In this document: positions 44,755 to 54,232 of the stretch, piece by piece
Position numbering within the stretch: the first letter of the stretch is position 1
Layout: every line of letters begins with the position of its first letter
NCBI GenBank assembly: GCA_947494695.1
Contig: CANLWB010000006.1
Span: 1-64,000, forward strand
Reading direction: 5' to 3'
Source: an uncultured Flavobacteriaceae bacterium
GTDB taxonomy: Bacteria; Bacteroidota; Bacteroidia; Flavobacteriales; Flavobacteriaceae
DNA: 64,000 nt
Position numbers and translations under genes: made by a program
The notes under the pieces: model-generated
What the model was told of the DNA's origin: nothing
Databases searched by the model: none
What the model saw: only the letters and a program-made list of their open reading frames with translations

Positions 44755-46089
44755 ATGAGACACCTATTTATATTGTTTTTATCACTAATTCCAGCTACGA
44801 CCGTTGCTCAATCAAATCAAAAAATATACGATATCATTGATGCTGTTTCTTCAGACCGTCTAAAGAGCGATGTGCAAACTCTGGTCGATTTTGGAACGAG
44901 GAATACGTTTAGCGACACTATTTCGAATACAAGAGGCATAGGTGCTGCAAGACGATGGATTAAATCCGAATTCGAAGCCATTTCAAAAGATTGTAATAAT
45001 TGCCTTGAGGTGTTTTACCAAAAAGATTTTGTGACTAAAAAGAATAATACCCGTGTACCACATGATGCCTGGGTAGTTAATGTTATTGCCATTCAAAAAG
45101 GAAGCAAATACCCAAATCGTTACATTATAATGAGTGGAGATATCGATTCTCGAGCCAGCGATACTATGGATTTTACAACTGATGCTCCTGGAGCTAACGA
45201 CAATGCTTCGGGTATGGCTGGAGCCCTTGAAGCCGCCAGAGTGCTATCTAAATACACCTTTGAAAGTAGTGTGGTCTATGTTGGGTTATCGGGCGAAGAA
45301 CAGGGCCTTTTTGGAGGTGCAGGACTAGCAGCGTATGCAAAGGAAAAAGGTTGGGATATTATTGGCGTCTTAAACAATGATATGATTGGAAACATCGAAG
45401 GTGTTGATGGCGTTATTGACAATAGAACGTTTAGAATTTTCTCTGAACCCGTACCACCAAATGAAACAGAACGTGCCAGAACGTTGCGCCGGTTTTATGG
45501 TGGTGAGGTAGATGGTATCTCACGTCAGTTGGCACGCTATGTGCATAAAACAACCCAAACATACATGCCCGAAATGAACCCTATGATGGTTTACAGACTC
45601 GATCGATTTGGTCGTGGCGGACATCACCGTCCGTTTAACGATCTGGGGTATGCAGGAATACGTATTATGGAAGCCCATGAAAACTATACACAACAGCATC
45701 AGGATATTCGAGAAGAAAACGGGATCAAATATGGCGATGTTATCGAGCATGTGAATTTCGATTACGCAAAAAAATTAACCGCCGTTAACGCCATTAATAT
45801 GGCCAGTCTGGCTTCTGCTCCACCACCTCCTAAAAATGTGGCTATTGGAGGCATTGTAGAGCCTTCGGCTAAATTTAAATGGGATAAAGTAAAAGGTGCA
45901 AAAGGCTATAAAATTTATTGGAGATCTACCACCTCCCCGACCTGGGATCATAGTAGATATGTTGGTGATGTATCAGAGTTCACATTAGATGGTATCGTAA
46001 TAGATAATTACTTTTTCGGTGTCGCCTCGGTGGGAGAACATGGATTTGAAAGTCTCGTCATATTCCCTACCAAAGTTTTTAGAAACTAA
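44755..46089 (+). CDS. M28 family metallopeptidase with fibronectin-like C-terminus
   Basis: 444 residues, signal peptide to about AQSNQ. M28 aminopeptidase fold: AND of PGANDNASGMAG gives the bridging Asp, GEEQGLFGG the catalytic Glu, LNNDMIG a further ligand, and GGHHRPF the last His. The first zinc ligand, usually His in GHYDS, reads SGDIDSRASD here, so His is replaced by Asp. Residues about 365-444 look like a fibronectin III domain. Exported zinc aminopeptidase; the His to Asp change might alter metal binding. Confidence 0.84.
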   Translation: MRHLFILFLSLIPATTVAQSNQKIYDIIDAVSSDRLKSDVQTLVDFGTRNTFSDTISNTRGIGAARRWIKSEFEAISKDCNNCLEVFYQKDFVTKKNNTRVPHDAWVVNVIAIQKGSKYPNRYIIMSGDIDSRASDTMDFTTDAPGANDNASGMAGALEAARVLSKYTFESSVVYVGLSGEEQGLFGGAGLAAYAKEKGWDIIGVLNNDMIGNIEGVDGVIDNRTFRIFSEPVPPNETERARTLRRFYGGEVDGISRQLARYVHKTTQTYMPEMNPMMVYRLDRFGRGGHHRPFNDLGYAGIRIMEAHENYTQQHQDIREENGIKYGDVIEHVNFDYAKKLTAVNAINMASLASAPPPPKNVAIGGIVEPSAKFKWDKVKGAKGYKIYWRSTTSPTWDHSRYVGDVSEFTLDGIVIDNYFFGVASVGEHGFESLVIFPTKVFRN

Positions 46090-46271
46090 GGCTAAATCAA
46101 ATCTTAACAAACTCTTAAGAATCTTTTTGATTAATTTTGGAGAAAATCAAAAGCTAAGACAGCTCTTAAAACACAGAAATCGGACTTCAACCTTGAGTCT
46201 ATTTTATAGCCTCTAACCTTTGGTTTCTAGATTCTTAAGTTTATATTACAAGCCTTATTCAAAACACAACA

Positions 46272-47918
46272 ATGTTAAATCGTCTATATCCGGTATTCGT
46301 TTTCTTAATCATGACCTCTGTCTCTTCAGATGCTCAGAATTTACTTTCTGAAAAACATAATTTCACCAGACAAGATACGCTACGAGGCTCTATTACTCAA
46401 GAGCGGGCATGGTGGGATTTAACCTATTACCACCTGGATATTAAAGTAGACCCTGATAAAAAATACATTTCAGGAAAAAACACCATTCACTATAAAGTGC
46501 TGGAAAGTCAAAAGCTTATGCAAATAGATTTGCAGTCTCCTTTAAAGCTTACAAAAGCCGTTCAAAATGGTAGAGAATTGCATATAAAACATGATGGTAA
46601 TGCTCATTTTATAAGCCTTAGTGAAGACCAGAAGACTGGTGACGTAAATTCCATTGAAATGCACTACGAAGGGTCCCCGAAAGAAGCTATTAATGCTCCC
46701 TGGAATGGAGGCATTATCTGGAAAAAGGATCCTAACGACAATCATTTTGTAGCCTCTGCTTGTCAGGGTATAGGCGCTAGTTTATGGTGGCCCTGTAAAG
46801 ATCATATGTACGACGAAGCAGATAGTATGCTAATTAGTGTAAATGTTCCTAAAGATCTTATGAATGTGTCCAATGGCAGGTTAAGACAGATTGAACAGTT
46901 TGGAGACACCAAAACCTATAGCTGGTTTGTAAATAATCCGATAAACAATTATGGTGTTAATATAAACATTGGTGATTACGTTAATTTCTCTGAGGTCTAT
47001 GACGGACTAGGAGGACATTTAGATATGAACTATTATGTCTTAAGGGATCATTTAGAGAAGGCTAAAGAACATTTTAAAGATGCGCCTAAAATGATGAAGG
47101 CTTTCGAGCATTGGTTCGGTCAATATCCCTTTTATGCGGATGGCTTTAAACTTGTAGAAGTTCCCTATTTGGGCATGGAACATCAAAGTAGTGTGACCTA
47201 CGGTAATGAGTACAAAAATGGGTATTTGGGTAACGATTTATCAGGTACCGGATGGGGTATGAAGTTTGATTTTATTATTGTCCATGAGTCGGGGCATGAA
47301 TGGTTTGCTAATAATATCACAAATAAAGACATCGCCGATATGTGGATACACGAGAGCTTTACAACCTATTCTGAAACTCTGTTTTTAGATTACTATTATG
47401 GTAAAGAAGCAGCAAGCGCATATGTCATTGGAACCAGAAAAAATATTAAAAATGATCGCCCTTTGATTGGGTTGTATGACGTAAATCATGTTGGATCCGG
47501 TGATATTTATTTTAAAGGAGCCAATATGTTGCATACGCTACGTCAACTTATTGAGGATGATGAAAAATGGAGACAGATTTTGCGTGGATTAAACCGTGAA
47601 TTTTATCATCAAACAGTAACAACACAACAGATAGAAAGTTATATATCTCAAGAAACCGGTATCGATTTAACCGAGTTCTTCGAACAATACCTAAGAACTA
47701 CAAAAATTCCAACCTTGGAATATTCCATTAGCAAAAATCAGTTAAAATACCGATGGACAAATATTGTTGATAAATTCGACATGCCTGTTCAGGTGAAAAT
47801 CAATGGAAACGAACAATGGCTGTTCCCCAAATCTGATTGGAAAACGGAGACCATAGACTTAAAAATATTATCTTTTGAGGTCGATAAAGATTTCTATGTT
47901 AATGTAACTCCTTTATAA
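46272..47918 (+). CDS. M1 family aminopeptidase
   Basis: A 548-residue exported metallopeptidase (signal peptide to about SDAQ). Zinc site HESGHEWF (HExxH), third ligand Glu in WIHESFTTYSE, and the substrate-binding YLGMEHQ in place of GAMEN. The N-terminal beta domain (DLTYYHLDIKVDPDKKYISG) and a short C-terminal domain are present. It would trim peptides outside the cytoplasm. The gap to the M28 gene is 182 bases, so coupling is uncertain. Confidence 0.88.
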   Translation: MLNRLYPVFVFLIMTSVSSDAQNLLSEKHNFTRQDTLRGSITQERAWWDLTYYHLDIKVDPDKKYISGKNTIHYKVLESQKLMQIDLQSPLKLTKAVQNGRELHIKHDGNAHFISLSEDQKTGDVNSIEMHYEGSPKEAINAPWNGGIIWKKDPNDNHFVASACQGIGASLWWPCKDHMYDEADSMLISVNVPKDLMNVSNGRLRQIEQFGDTKTYSWFVNNPINNYGVNINIGDYVNFSEVYDGLGGHLDMNYYVLRDHLEKAKEHFKDAPKMMKAFEHWFGQYPFYADGFKLVEVPYLGMEHQSSVTYGNEYKNGYLGNDLSGTGWGMKFDFIIVHESGHEWFANNITNKDIADMWIHESFTTYSETLFLDYYYGKEAASAYVIGTRKNIKNDRPLIGLYDVNHVGSGDIYFKGANMLHTLRQLIEDDEKWRQILRGLNREFYHQTVTTQQIESYISQETGIDLTEFFEQYLRTTKIPTLEYSISKNQLKYRWTNIVDKFDMPVQVKINGNEQWLFPKSDWKTETIDLKILSFEVDKDFYVNVTPL

Positions 47919-47928
47919 AATCACGAAC

Positions 47929-48495
47929 GTGGAAGAATTATACTTTAAAACAGACTCAGCATGGCGCGAGTGGTTACATGAAAATCACGATCGTTCTAAA
48001 GGTGTTAACTTGATCTTTTACAAAGTAGAAATCAAAAAACCGTCCATGCGATGGGAAGAAGCCGTTAAGGTTGCACTTTGCTATGGCTGGATAGATTCTA
48101 CAGTAAAAAGTCTGGGAGATGGTAAACGCAAACAGCGTTTCACACCAAGAAACCCTAAAAGTGTTTGGAGTGCCCTTAACAAAAAATATATTAAGGAACT
48201 TACAGCGAACAGACTCATGCATAAAAGTGGTCTTGAAATTATAGAAATTGGAAAACAAAATGGGAGTTGGACGGCAATAGACGATGTTGAAAATGGTGTT
48301 ATTCCCGAAGACCTTCAACTTGCATTCAATGGTAATTCGAAGGCCTTTGACAACTTCAAGAACTTCGCGCGATCGTATAGAAAGGGATATTTATATTGGT
48401 TAAACCAGGCAAAACGCGAAGCGACACGAGAAAAACGCATTGCTGAAATTATTGAACTGTGTGAAGCCAATATTAAGCAAAGAGGAGGTTGGTAG
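47929..48495 (+). CDS. YdeI/OmpD-associated family protein
   Basis: 188 residues from a GTG start at 47929, 10 bases after the M1 stop. AWREWLHENHDRSKGVNLIFYK, EEAVKVALCYGWIDSTVK and RFTPRNPKSVWSALN are the family motifs. No signal peptide. Function unknown, although in some bacteria YdeI homologues relate to cationic peptide resistance. Close spacing suggests co-transcription with the M1 gene. Confidence 0.83.
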   Translation: MEELYFKTDSAWREWLHENHDRSKGVNLIFYKVEIKKPSMRWEEAVKVALCYGWIDSTVKSLGDGKRKQRFTPRNPKSVWSALNKKYIKELTANRLMHKSGLEIIEIGKQNGSWTAIDDVENGVIPEDLQLAFNGNSKAFDNFKNFARSYRKGYLYWLNQAKREATREKRIAEIIELCEANIKQRGGW

Positions 48496-49129
48496 ATGTT
48501 AATTTAACGTCACTTTCTATGTAATTAACATTCAAAAAACCTAAATTAATTGCTTAGCATACAAACGTTCGTCATAAAATGACATTAAGATCTAGATACG
48601 AGCTTTCATGTCAAGCCGAAATAAAGTACGATTGAGGCGTCGCATCGCGTTTGTTATCATTGTTATTAGATTTCTCAATGCTTTCGAAATGACAAGGTTT
48701 ATTTATTAAAATAATAATCTAACTATCCGTTTTTAGTATATCAACCGATGTTAATTTACCAAAATTTAGTCCGTATCTAAGGCAAGTCATATTTTAATCG
48801 TTCAAGATTTTCATCCAATATAATCCATGATTTATAGGGTAGCTATACCGTATTCCCTCTGAGGAATACTAAACATGTTTGTTTTTTTCACGCCAACCGA
48901 CCTTAAAATATTGCCGAAATAGTTAGAATAGAAAAATAAAACAATTATTTTTACTGTAGTATAAGGAAAAAACTTATAAAAATTGATGAAATATCCTAAA
49001 CAATATATCAATAATTTACACAATTCTTCTCTTTAGTAATACCACCTTTTTAAGACCAGAGTTCGTATATAGAATTAACAAAAGCATAAATTTTTAACCC
49101 CTATTTAAATAACTTAAACATAAAATCTT
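48496..49129. other. Long intergenic region with a dispersed repeat
   Basis: 634 bases without a credible gene. Copy B of the dispersed element lies at 48609-48694. The rest is A+T-rich; a 63-codon minus ORF at 48832-49023 has no recognisable family and is very A+T-driven. Confidence 0.55.
48609..48694. repeat. Dispersed intergenic element, copy B
   Basis: TGTCAAGCCGAAAT... to ...TTTCGAAATGACA, with inverted ends (TGTCA / TGACA) and inner blocks shared with copy A at 43813. Confidence 0.65.
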
Positions 49130-49627
49130 ATGAAAAAAATGAAATTTTTATTGTCCATAACCTTGGGTTTAGCCTTTAGTTTAACGTATACTTCTTGTAA
49201 AGAAACTTCAAAAAGTGAAGCCGCCGCAGCTGAAGTAGTAGAAAAAGAGGCACCAGTAAAAGAAGTTACAGCTGCGGAACTTTTAACGGGAAAATGGACT
49301 CTAAAGGACATGGAGTTTAAATCAAAAGAAGATTTAAAAGACATGAAAAGCTTTTTCGATGCTATGAAAGAAGGCTTGGTTGGAAAATTTTATTATGAAT
49401 TTAGTGCCGATAAGACATGGATAAATTCTTCACCTCCGCTTGTTGGTGAAGAAGATAAGGTACAGAAAGGAAACTGGGTTTTATCTACAGATAACAAAAC
49501 GATAATTACCAGTACAGAAGATGGTGAAAAAAAGGATTTTGAGATCATAAGCTTGGATGAAAAGAACTTGATTTTTTCTATTTCCGATGACATGGGGAGT
49601 CAAATTATGACATTTACCAAAGAATAG
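49130..49627 (+). CDS. Lipocalin-like lipoprotein
   Basis: 165 residues; signal with Cys near residue 23 (TYTSC). After an Ala/Glu-rich linker comes LTGKWTLKDMEF (lipocalin first strand), FYYEFSADKTW, GNWVLSTDNKTIIT and a final MTFTKE strand, the small Bacteroidota lipocalin-like pattern. Ligand unknown. Single gene convergent with the GH8 gene. Confidence 0.78.
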   Translation: MKKMKFLLSITLGLAFSLTYTSCKETSKSEAAAAEVVEKEAPVKEVTAAELLTGKWTLKDMEFKSKEDLKDMKSFFDAMKEGLVGKFYYEFSADKTWINSSPPLVGEEDKVQKGNWVLSTDNKTIITSTEDGEKKDFEIISLDEKNLIFSISDDMGSQIMTFTKE

Positions 49628-49665
49628 TATTCATCCTTATTAATTCTACTTGATCATACAAGCAT

Positions 49666-49805
49666 AAAAAGAGGGCGTCTAAACCGTTCTGGAATTGTCA
49701 TTTTGAGGGTAGTGAAAAAATATTAAAACCTTAATAAACAAGTGTTTAATTTCTAATAGATTCTTCACTTTGTTCTGAATGACATCTTTTTAGAGGCCCT
49801 CTTTT
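49666..49805. terminator. Terminator hairpin with a dispersed repeat in its loop
   Basis: Outer arms AAAAAGAGGGCGTCTAAA (49666-49683) and its near complement TTTTTAGAGGCCCTCTTTT (49787-49805), followed by CGTTTTT. Between them lies an 89-base element with inverted ends (49696-49784). It probably ends both the lipocalin gene and the convergent GH8 gene. Confidence 0.6.
49696..49784. repeat. Dispersed intergenic element, copy C, inside a terminator loop
   Basis: Ends TGTCATTTTGAG...AGTGAA and TTCACTTTGTTCTGAATGACA, an imperfect inverted repeat. It is 89 bases long, close to copies A and B. Confidence 0.55.
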
Positions 49806-49841
49806 CGTTTTTATAAACTCGGCATTTATAACATATAAATA

Positions 49842-51239
49842 CTACAGCTTCACAATTTTGTAGTTCTTATTATCAACATTTAGAAAATAGACCCCACTGC
49901 TTAGGTGGCTCATATCTAATTTCATTTCAGAACTTTGACTTGTTTTTGTGGACAGCTTAGTGCCTTTCAAAGAAAATAAGTTAATTGTTCTGGGTTTAGA
50001 GAATTTAAAATTCACAAACAAATCATTTAGAACAGGATTAGGGTAAGCTTTAAAAGATGGCGTGTCTGTTTCTGGCTTATCCACACTCAAAACAGGTTCT
50101 AACGGGTTATAAGCATTTCCCGATAACACAAACATATAAATTGCTCTTAACGTGGCTCCAAAATAAGCAGTTGTTGGCTGGTTTTTTAGTTCTTCATATC
50201 CGTCATTCACAAAGTTCAAATCTGTTGAAGCCATTCCAGCAGTAGAGTAAGCACCTGTAAATGTTGGATCTTTATAGTCTGTCCTAATAGCAACTCCAGC
50301 TTGATTATATCCAGGATATATTTGATCGAAGCCGCCTTGTGCTGTTACAAAATCATTACATAATTCGGTGTAACTTAAAGCACGGGAGTTCCCGTACCAT
50401 AGATAATCTATAGCTATTCTCCACGGTGTTCTCGCGGCATCATAATAGTAAGACTTTCCTTCATCATAGGCCCAAGATACTTGAGTCGAATAATCCCCAT
50501 CGGCTTCACTCCAATCCGATACCAAATTGTAAACCGCATTGTTTTTAGACAAATTAGCATCAATAATATCATAACACTTACTGGCGACAGCGTTCCAAAA
50601 CACTTGGTCATTGGTGTACTCTCCAAAAACCCTAAAATAACCAGTCGTAAAATATGACGGATTAGTGTTAGCACTACCTCCCCAGGCATCACCGGGCTTT
50701 AGCACATAAGTTCCAGATTCCACTTCATGATCCTTAATAGCAGCTATCAATGCTTTTGCGTCATTTTGATAATGAATAGCTCCCGAGTTCCCCCAACGTT
50801 TTTCTGCAACAATTAAAGCAATAGCAGCATCTAATTCTGCATCTGTGGCTCCATTTTGACCAATAACATTAGAACAGTCCTCTATTTTCCAATTCATAAC
50901 GCCATTCGCGTTAGAAAAATCCTTATAGTATAGCCATAGACCATCTAAAAGCTCCTTGTCGTTTGCATACGCCGCTAACAACATGCCATAGCCTATACCT
51001 TCAGAAACCGTTTGGCTAGGTGTGTCGAATTTTACTCTAAATCTCCCATCATTACAGGAAGCTACAAAGGTATTTCGCCACGCCACGTAAACATCAAGCA
51101 AGTCATTTGCCTGAATATTATTAGGTTGGATACCATAATCATAATCTCGATTCAAGAAATTGATTTCAGAAATTTGGGCATTAAAAAAGTTTATACCTAA
51201 AAACAATAGGTATACGGTAATAGAATAACATTTTTTCAT
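49842..51239 (-). CDS. GH8 family glycoside hydrolase with T9SS sorting domain
   Basis: 465 residues. Signal peptide to about FFNAQ. The GH8 catalytic (alpha/alpha)6 barrel runs about 35-375; Glu80 in TVSEGIGYGML is the expected proton donor. YDAARTPWRIAIDYLWYGN is typical. Residues about 390-465 (AYPNPVLNDLF ... SSGVYFLNVDNKNYKIVKL) form a type A T9SS C-terminal sorting domain, so it is secreted through the outer membrane. GH8 enzymes cut beta-1,4-glucan, xylan, chitosan or mixed-linkage glucan; the target is not decided. Confidence 0.9.
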   Translation of the reverse strand: MKKCYSITVYLLFLGINFFNAQISEINFLNRDYDYGIQPNNIQANDLLDVYVAWRNTFVASCNDGRFRVKFDTPSQTVSEGIGYGMLLAAYANDKELLDGLWLYYKDFSNANGVMNWKIEDCSNVIGQNGATDAELDAAIALIVAEKRWGNSGAIHYQNDAKALIAAIKDHEVESGTYVLKPGDAWGGSANTNPSYFTTGYFRVFGEYTNDQVFWNAVASKCYDIIDANLSKNNAVYNLVSDWSEADGDYSTQVSWAYDEGKSYYYDAARTPWRIAIDYLWYGNSRALSYTELCNDFVTAQGGFDQIYPGYNQAGVAIRTDYKDPTFTGAYSTAGMASTDLNFVNDGYEELKNQPTTAYFGATLRAIYMFVLSGNAYNPLEPVLSVDKPETDTPSFKAYPNPVLNDLFVNFKFSKPRTINLFSLKGTKLSTKTSQSSEMKLDMSHLSSGVYFLNVDNKNYKIVKL

Positions 51240-51323
51240 AAAAAAGTAGGTTTATTTTTGTTACCCTATATACGCTAACAATGCAAAAATTAGACTTCAA
51301 TACGAGAAAAAAATCTGACTTTT

Positions 51324-52790
51324 TTATATCCCACTTATAAAACTTCCATAGGGGTCTTTAAAATGAATACCTTCTGAAAATCTTTGCTTACTTAAATGCT
51401 GATATTCAACCATGGCCCAAAGCACAAACTCTTTGACAAAATACACCTCATCCTCAGGTACATTGGGTTGATATTTTTCTAATATAGCATGTAAAGGAGT
51501 TACCACATTGATAACATTTTGGTATTCGGTCTCTGGCAGGTCATCTAACAGCTCAAAACCACCTTCAAGATTAAAGAACCAGGAAATGAGTTCATCATAA
51601 GGCGTTTCTTCATCCTGTTTTTTTAGTTTCTCAATCTTAGGAAAATATTCCTGGAATAGACTTTTAACAGCTTCACCTATTAAATTATAAGCCACAACTG
51701 CTGCTCCCTCCTGCTCTCCTTCGTACACCAGTTCTACTTTTCCTGTAATGGATGGAATAACTCCTATAAAATCACTTAAGCGTAACATTGTGGTGGCATC
51801 TCCAGAAATTAGAGCTCGTCGTTCGGCAGTACTAATCAGGTTTTCTAAGGCTGTAATACTTAAACGTGCACTTACACCACTTTTAGCATCTATAAAATCA
51901 TTTTTACGAGCTTCAAATACAATTTGCTCTAAAAGGTCTCTAGCGAGATCTGGAACAATAACCGTTTTCTTTTGTAAGTCCACCAGTTTAGCTTCCTGTT
52001 CGGTTATTCTTTTGGCCGTTTCTATATCTGTTGGGTAATGCGTTAAAATCTGCGAACCGATTCTATCTTTTAAAGGTGTGACAATACTTCCTCTGTTGGT
52101 ATAATCCTCAGGGTTTGCAGTAAACAAAAACTGAATATCTAAAGGCAGTCGTAATTTAAACCCTCGTATTTGAATGTCGCCTTCCTGTAAAATATTAAAC
52201 AGGGCCACTTGAATTCTGGCCTGTAAATCAGGGAGCTCATTAATAACGAATATGCAACGATTAGCTCTTGGTATCATGCCATAATGAATCACTCTGTCAT
52301 CGGCATAACTCAATTTTAAGTTGGCCGCTTTTATAGGGTCTACGTCGCCAATAATATCTGCCACAGTCACATCTGGAGTGGCTAACTTCTCTGCAAAACG
52401 TTCACTTCTATGCAGCCATGAAATGGGGGTATCATCGCCTTTCTGTTTTATCAATTCAAGTGCAAAGCGTGAAATAGGTTGAAACGGATCATCATTAACT
52501 TCCGATCCTTCAACATACGGAATATATTCGTCTAACAGGTTTAACATTAAACGTGCTAAACGCGTTTTAGCTTGTCCGCGTAAGCCCAAAAGATTGATAT
52601 TATGACGTGATAAAATAGCACGCTCTAACTCAGGAATCACTGTGTTTTCATAACCATGTACGCCTTCAAAAGTTGTTTCTCCATGTTTAATCTTTTGTAT
52701 TAGGTTTTCCCGCAATTCATCCTTAATTGATTTAGCCTGATATCCCGCTTTTTTTAAATCCCCTAATGTTTTTATGCTTTTTATGTTCAT
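51324..52790 (-). CDS. MoxR/ChlI-like AAA+ ATPase
   Basis: 488 residues. P-loop LLGLRGQAKTRLAR, Walker B-like CIFVINELPDL with Asn in place of the usual Asp, NPEDYTNRG sensor region, and the C-terminal lid. This ATPase group is paired with VWA proteins and remodels or activates partner proteins; its target here is unknown. The VWA gene lies 206 bases upstream on the same strand, which suggests a complex. Confidence 0.85.
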   Translation of the reverse strand: MNIKSIKTLGDLKKAGYQAKSIKDELRENLIQKIKHGETTFEGVHGYENTVIPELERAILSRHNINLLGLRGQAKTRLARLMLNLLDEYIPYVEGSEVNDDPFQPISRFALELIKQKGDDTPISWLHRSERFAEKLATPDVTVADIIGDVDPIKAANLKLSYADDRVIHYGMIPRANRCIFVINELPDLQARIQVALFNILQEGDIQIRGFKLRLPLDIQFLFTANPEDYTNRGSIVTPLKDRIGSQILTHYPTDIETAKRITEQEAKLVDLQKKTVIVPDLARDLLEQIVFEARKNDFIDAKSGVSARLSITALENLISTAERRALISGDATTMLRLSDFIGVIPSITGKVELVYEGEQEGAAVVAYNLIGEAVKSLFQEYFPKIEKLKKQDEETPYDELISWFFNLEGGFELLDDLPETEYQNVINVVTPLHAILEKYQPNVPEDEVYFVKEFVLWAMVEYQHLSKQRFSEGIHFKDPYGSFISGI

Positions 52791-52996
52791 ATGGTTTATT
52801 TAGAAACTAGAATTTAGAAACCGGAAAGACAAATGTTAGCGATCCAGGCTCTATAATCTTTCATTTTGTTTATATTTCATTTTAAAATTGGAGGGAGTTG
52901 GAATTCACCTTCCCTGTTTAAAACGAGGAATTGGTAAATAAAATGCATTACCATACAGATTCTATCCTCTAAAAACTCGCTTTCTTTACTTTTAAA

Positions 52997-54127
52997 TTAT
53001 CCTCTAATGCGTTTCCTCCTATTTGTTTCGTAGTCCTCAAAAATCATTTCACCTAAATCTTTTAGTCCTGTATAAAAGGCTTTTCCCTTGTTCGCATAGG
53101 TAAACTCTCTAACAAATTGCATCAAATAACTATCTTGGGCGATCATAAACGTGGTTATAGGAATATGCAAACGCCTGGCTTGCTGAGCTGCGGCATAGCA
53201 CTTATTTACTATAAACTTATCTAAACCGTTACTGTTTTTATAATATTCGCCATCTTTTAAACGTAAACAACTTGGTTTTCCGTCTGTAATCATAAAAATC
53301 TGTTTGTTCGTGTTTCGTTTTCTACGAAGTATATCCATAGCCAATTGCAGTCCGGCTACAGTATTGGTATGAAATGGACCTACCTTTAAATAAGGTATGT
53401 CTTTAATTTCTATCTGCCAGGCATCATTACCAAAAACAATAATATCTAAGGTATCCTTTGGATATCTGGTAGTAATTAATTCTGCAAGTGCCATGGCCAC
53501 CTTTTTTGCGGGAGTAATGCGGTCTTCTCCATAAAGAATCATACTATGACTAATGTCAATCATTAAGACCGTACTCATTTGGGATTTATGCAGTGTTTCT
53601 TCAACAACTAAATCCTCTTCAGACAAACTAAAGTCAAAAATACCATGATTAATCTGAGCATTTTTTAGACTTTCGGTCATAGATACTTTATCTAAAGCAT
53701 CTCCAAACTGATAGTTTCTAAAATCTCCAGTATGCTCATCGCCTATTCCAGAGTTTTTACTTCTGTGATTGCCACGTCCGCTGTTCTTTATTTTTCCAAA
53801 AATATGGTCTAAAGCCTGCTGACGAATAGCTCGCTCTGTTTTTGAAGTAATCTCAATACCATCACCCTTCCCATCCGGATTAATGGTCTCACGTATATAG
53901 CCTTTCTTTTTTAAATCTTCAATAAAATCATCAATGGTATAATCTGGGGTTGAAAGTTTGTATTCTTTATCCAGTTCTCTTAACCAATCAATAGCCTCAT
54001 CAAAGTCTCCCGAAGTATAAGTAAGGAGTTCTTTAAAAACTTCAAATATTTTATCAAAAGGCGTTTGAAAGGGCGGCTTATAATTTTGAAAAACAAACCC
54101 TTTTTTTATTGTTTTATTATCTCTCAT
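52997..54127 (-). CDS. VWA domain protein, partner of the MoxR-like ATPase
   Basis: 376 residues, no signal peptide or membrane segment, so cytoplasmic. MIDAS motif MIDISHSM (DxSxS) at about 193-200, with a later Thr in NTVAGLQLA and Asp in FMITDGKPS. The N-terminal 170 residues are charged and carry NHRSKNSGIGDEHTGDFRNY. This type of VWA protein works with MoxR-like ATPases, as in chelatase-like systems. Confidence 0.85.
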   Translation of the reverse strand: MRDNKTIKKGFVFQNYKPPFQTPFDKIFEVFKELLTYTSGDFDEAIDWLRELDKEYKLSTPDYTIDDFIEDLKKKGYIRETINPDGKGDGIEITSKTERAIRQQALDHIFGKIKNSGRGNHRSKNSGIGDEHTGDFRNYQFGDALDKVSMTESLKNAQINHGIFDFSLSEEDLVVEETLHKSQMSTVLMIDISHSMILYGEDRITPAKKVAMALAELITTRYPKDTLDIIVFGNDAWQIEIKDIPYLKVGPFHTNTVAGLQLAMDILRRKRNTNKQIFMITDGKPSCLRLKDGEYYKNSNGLDKFIVNKCYAAAQQARRLHIPITTFMIAQDSYLMQFVREFTYANKGKAFYTGLKDLGEMIFEDYETNRRKRIRG

Positions 54128-54232
54128 AGCCGTATAAAAATACTATATTTTTCTAACATATTATATTAACATCCCGTTAAGAGTCTCGGACACTCTTTTT
54201 CTTATCTTTATGTCGACTAATTCAAGTAAATA

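Noticed and set aside
48832-49023. 63-codon minus ORF in a long gap
   Set aside because: Very A+T-driven composition, with no motif and no promoter box; left as non-coding.
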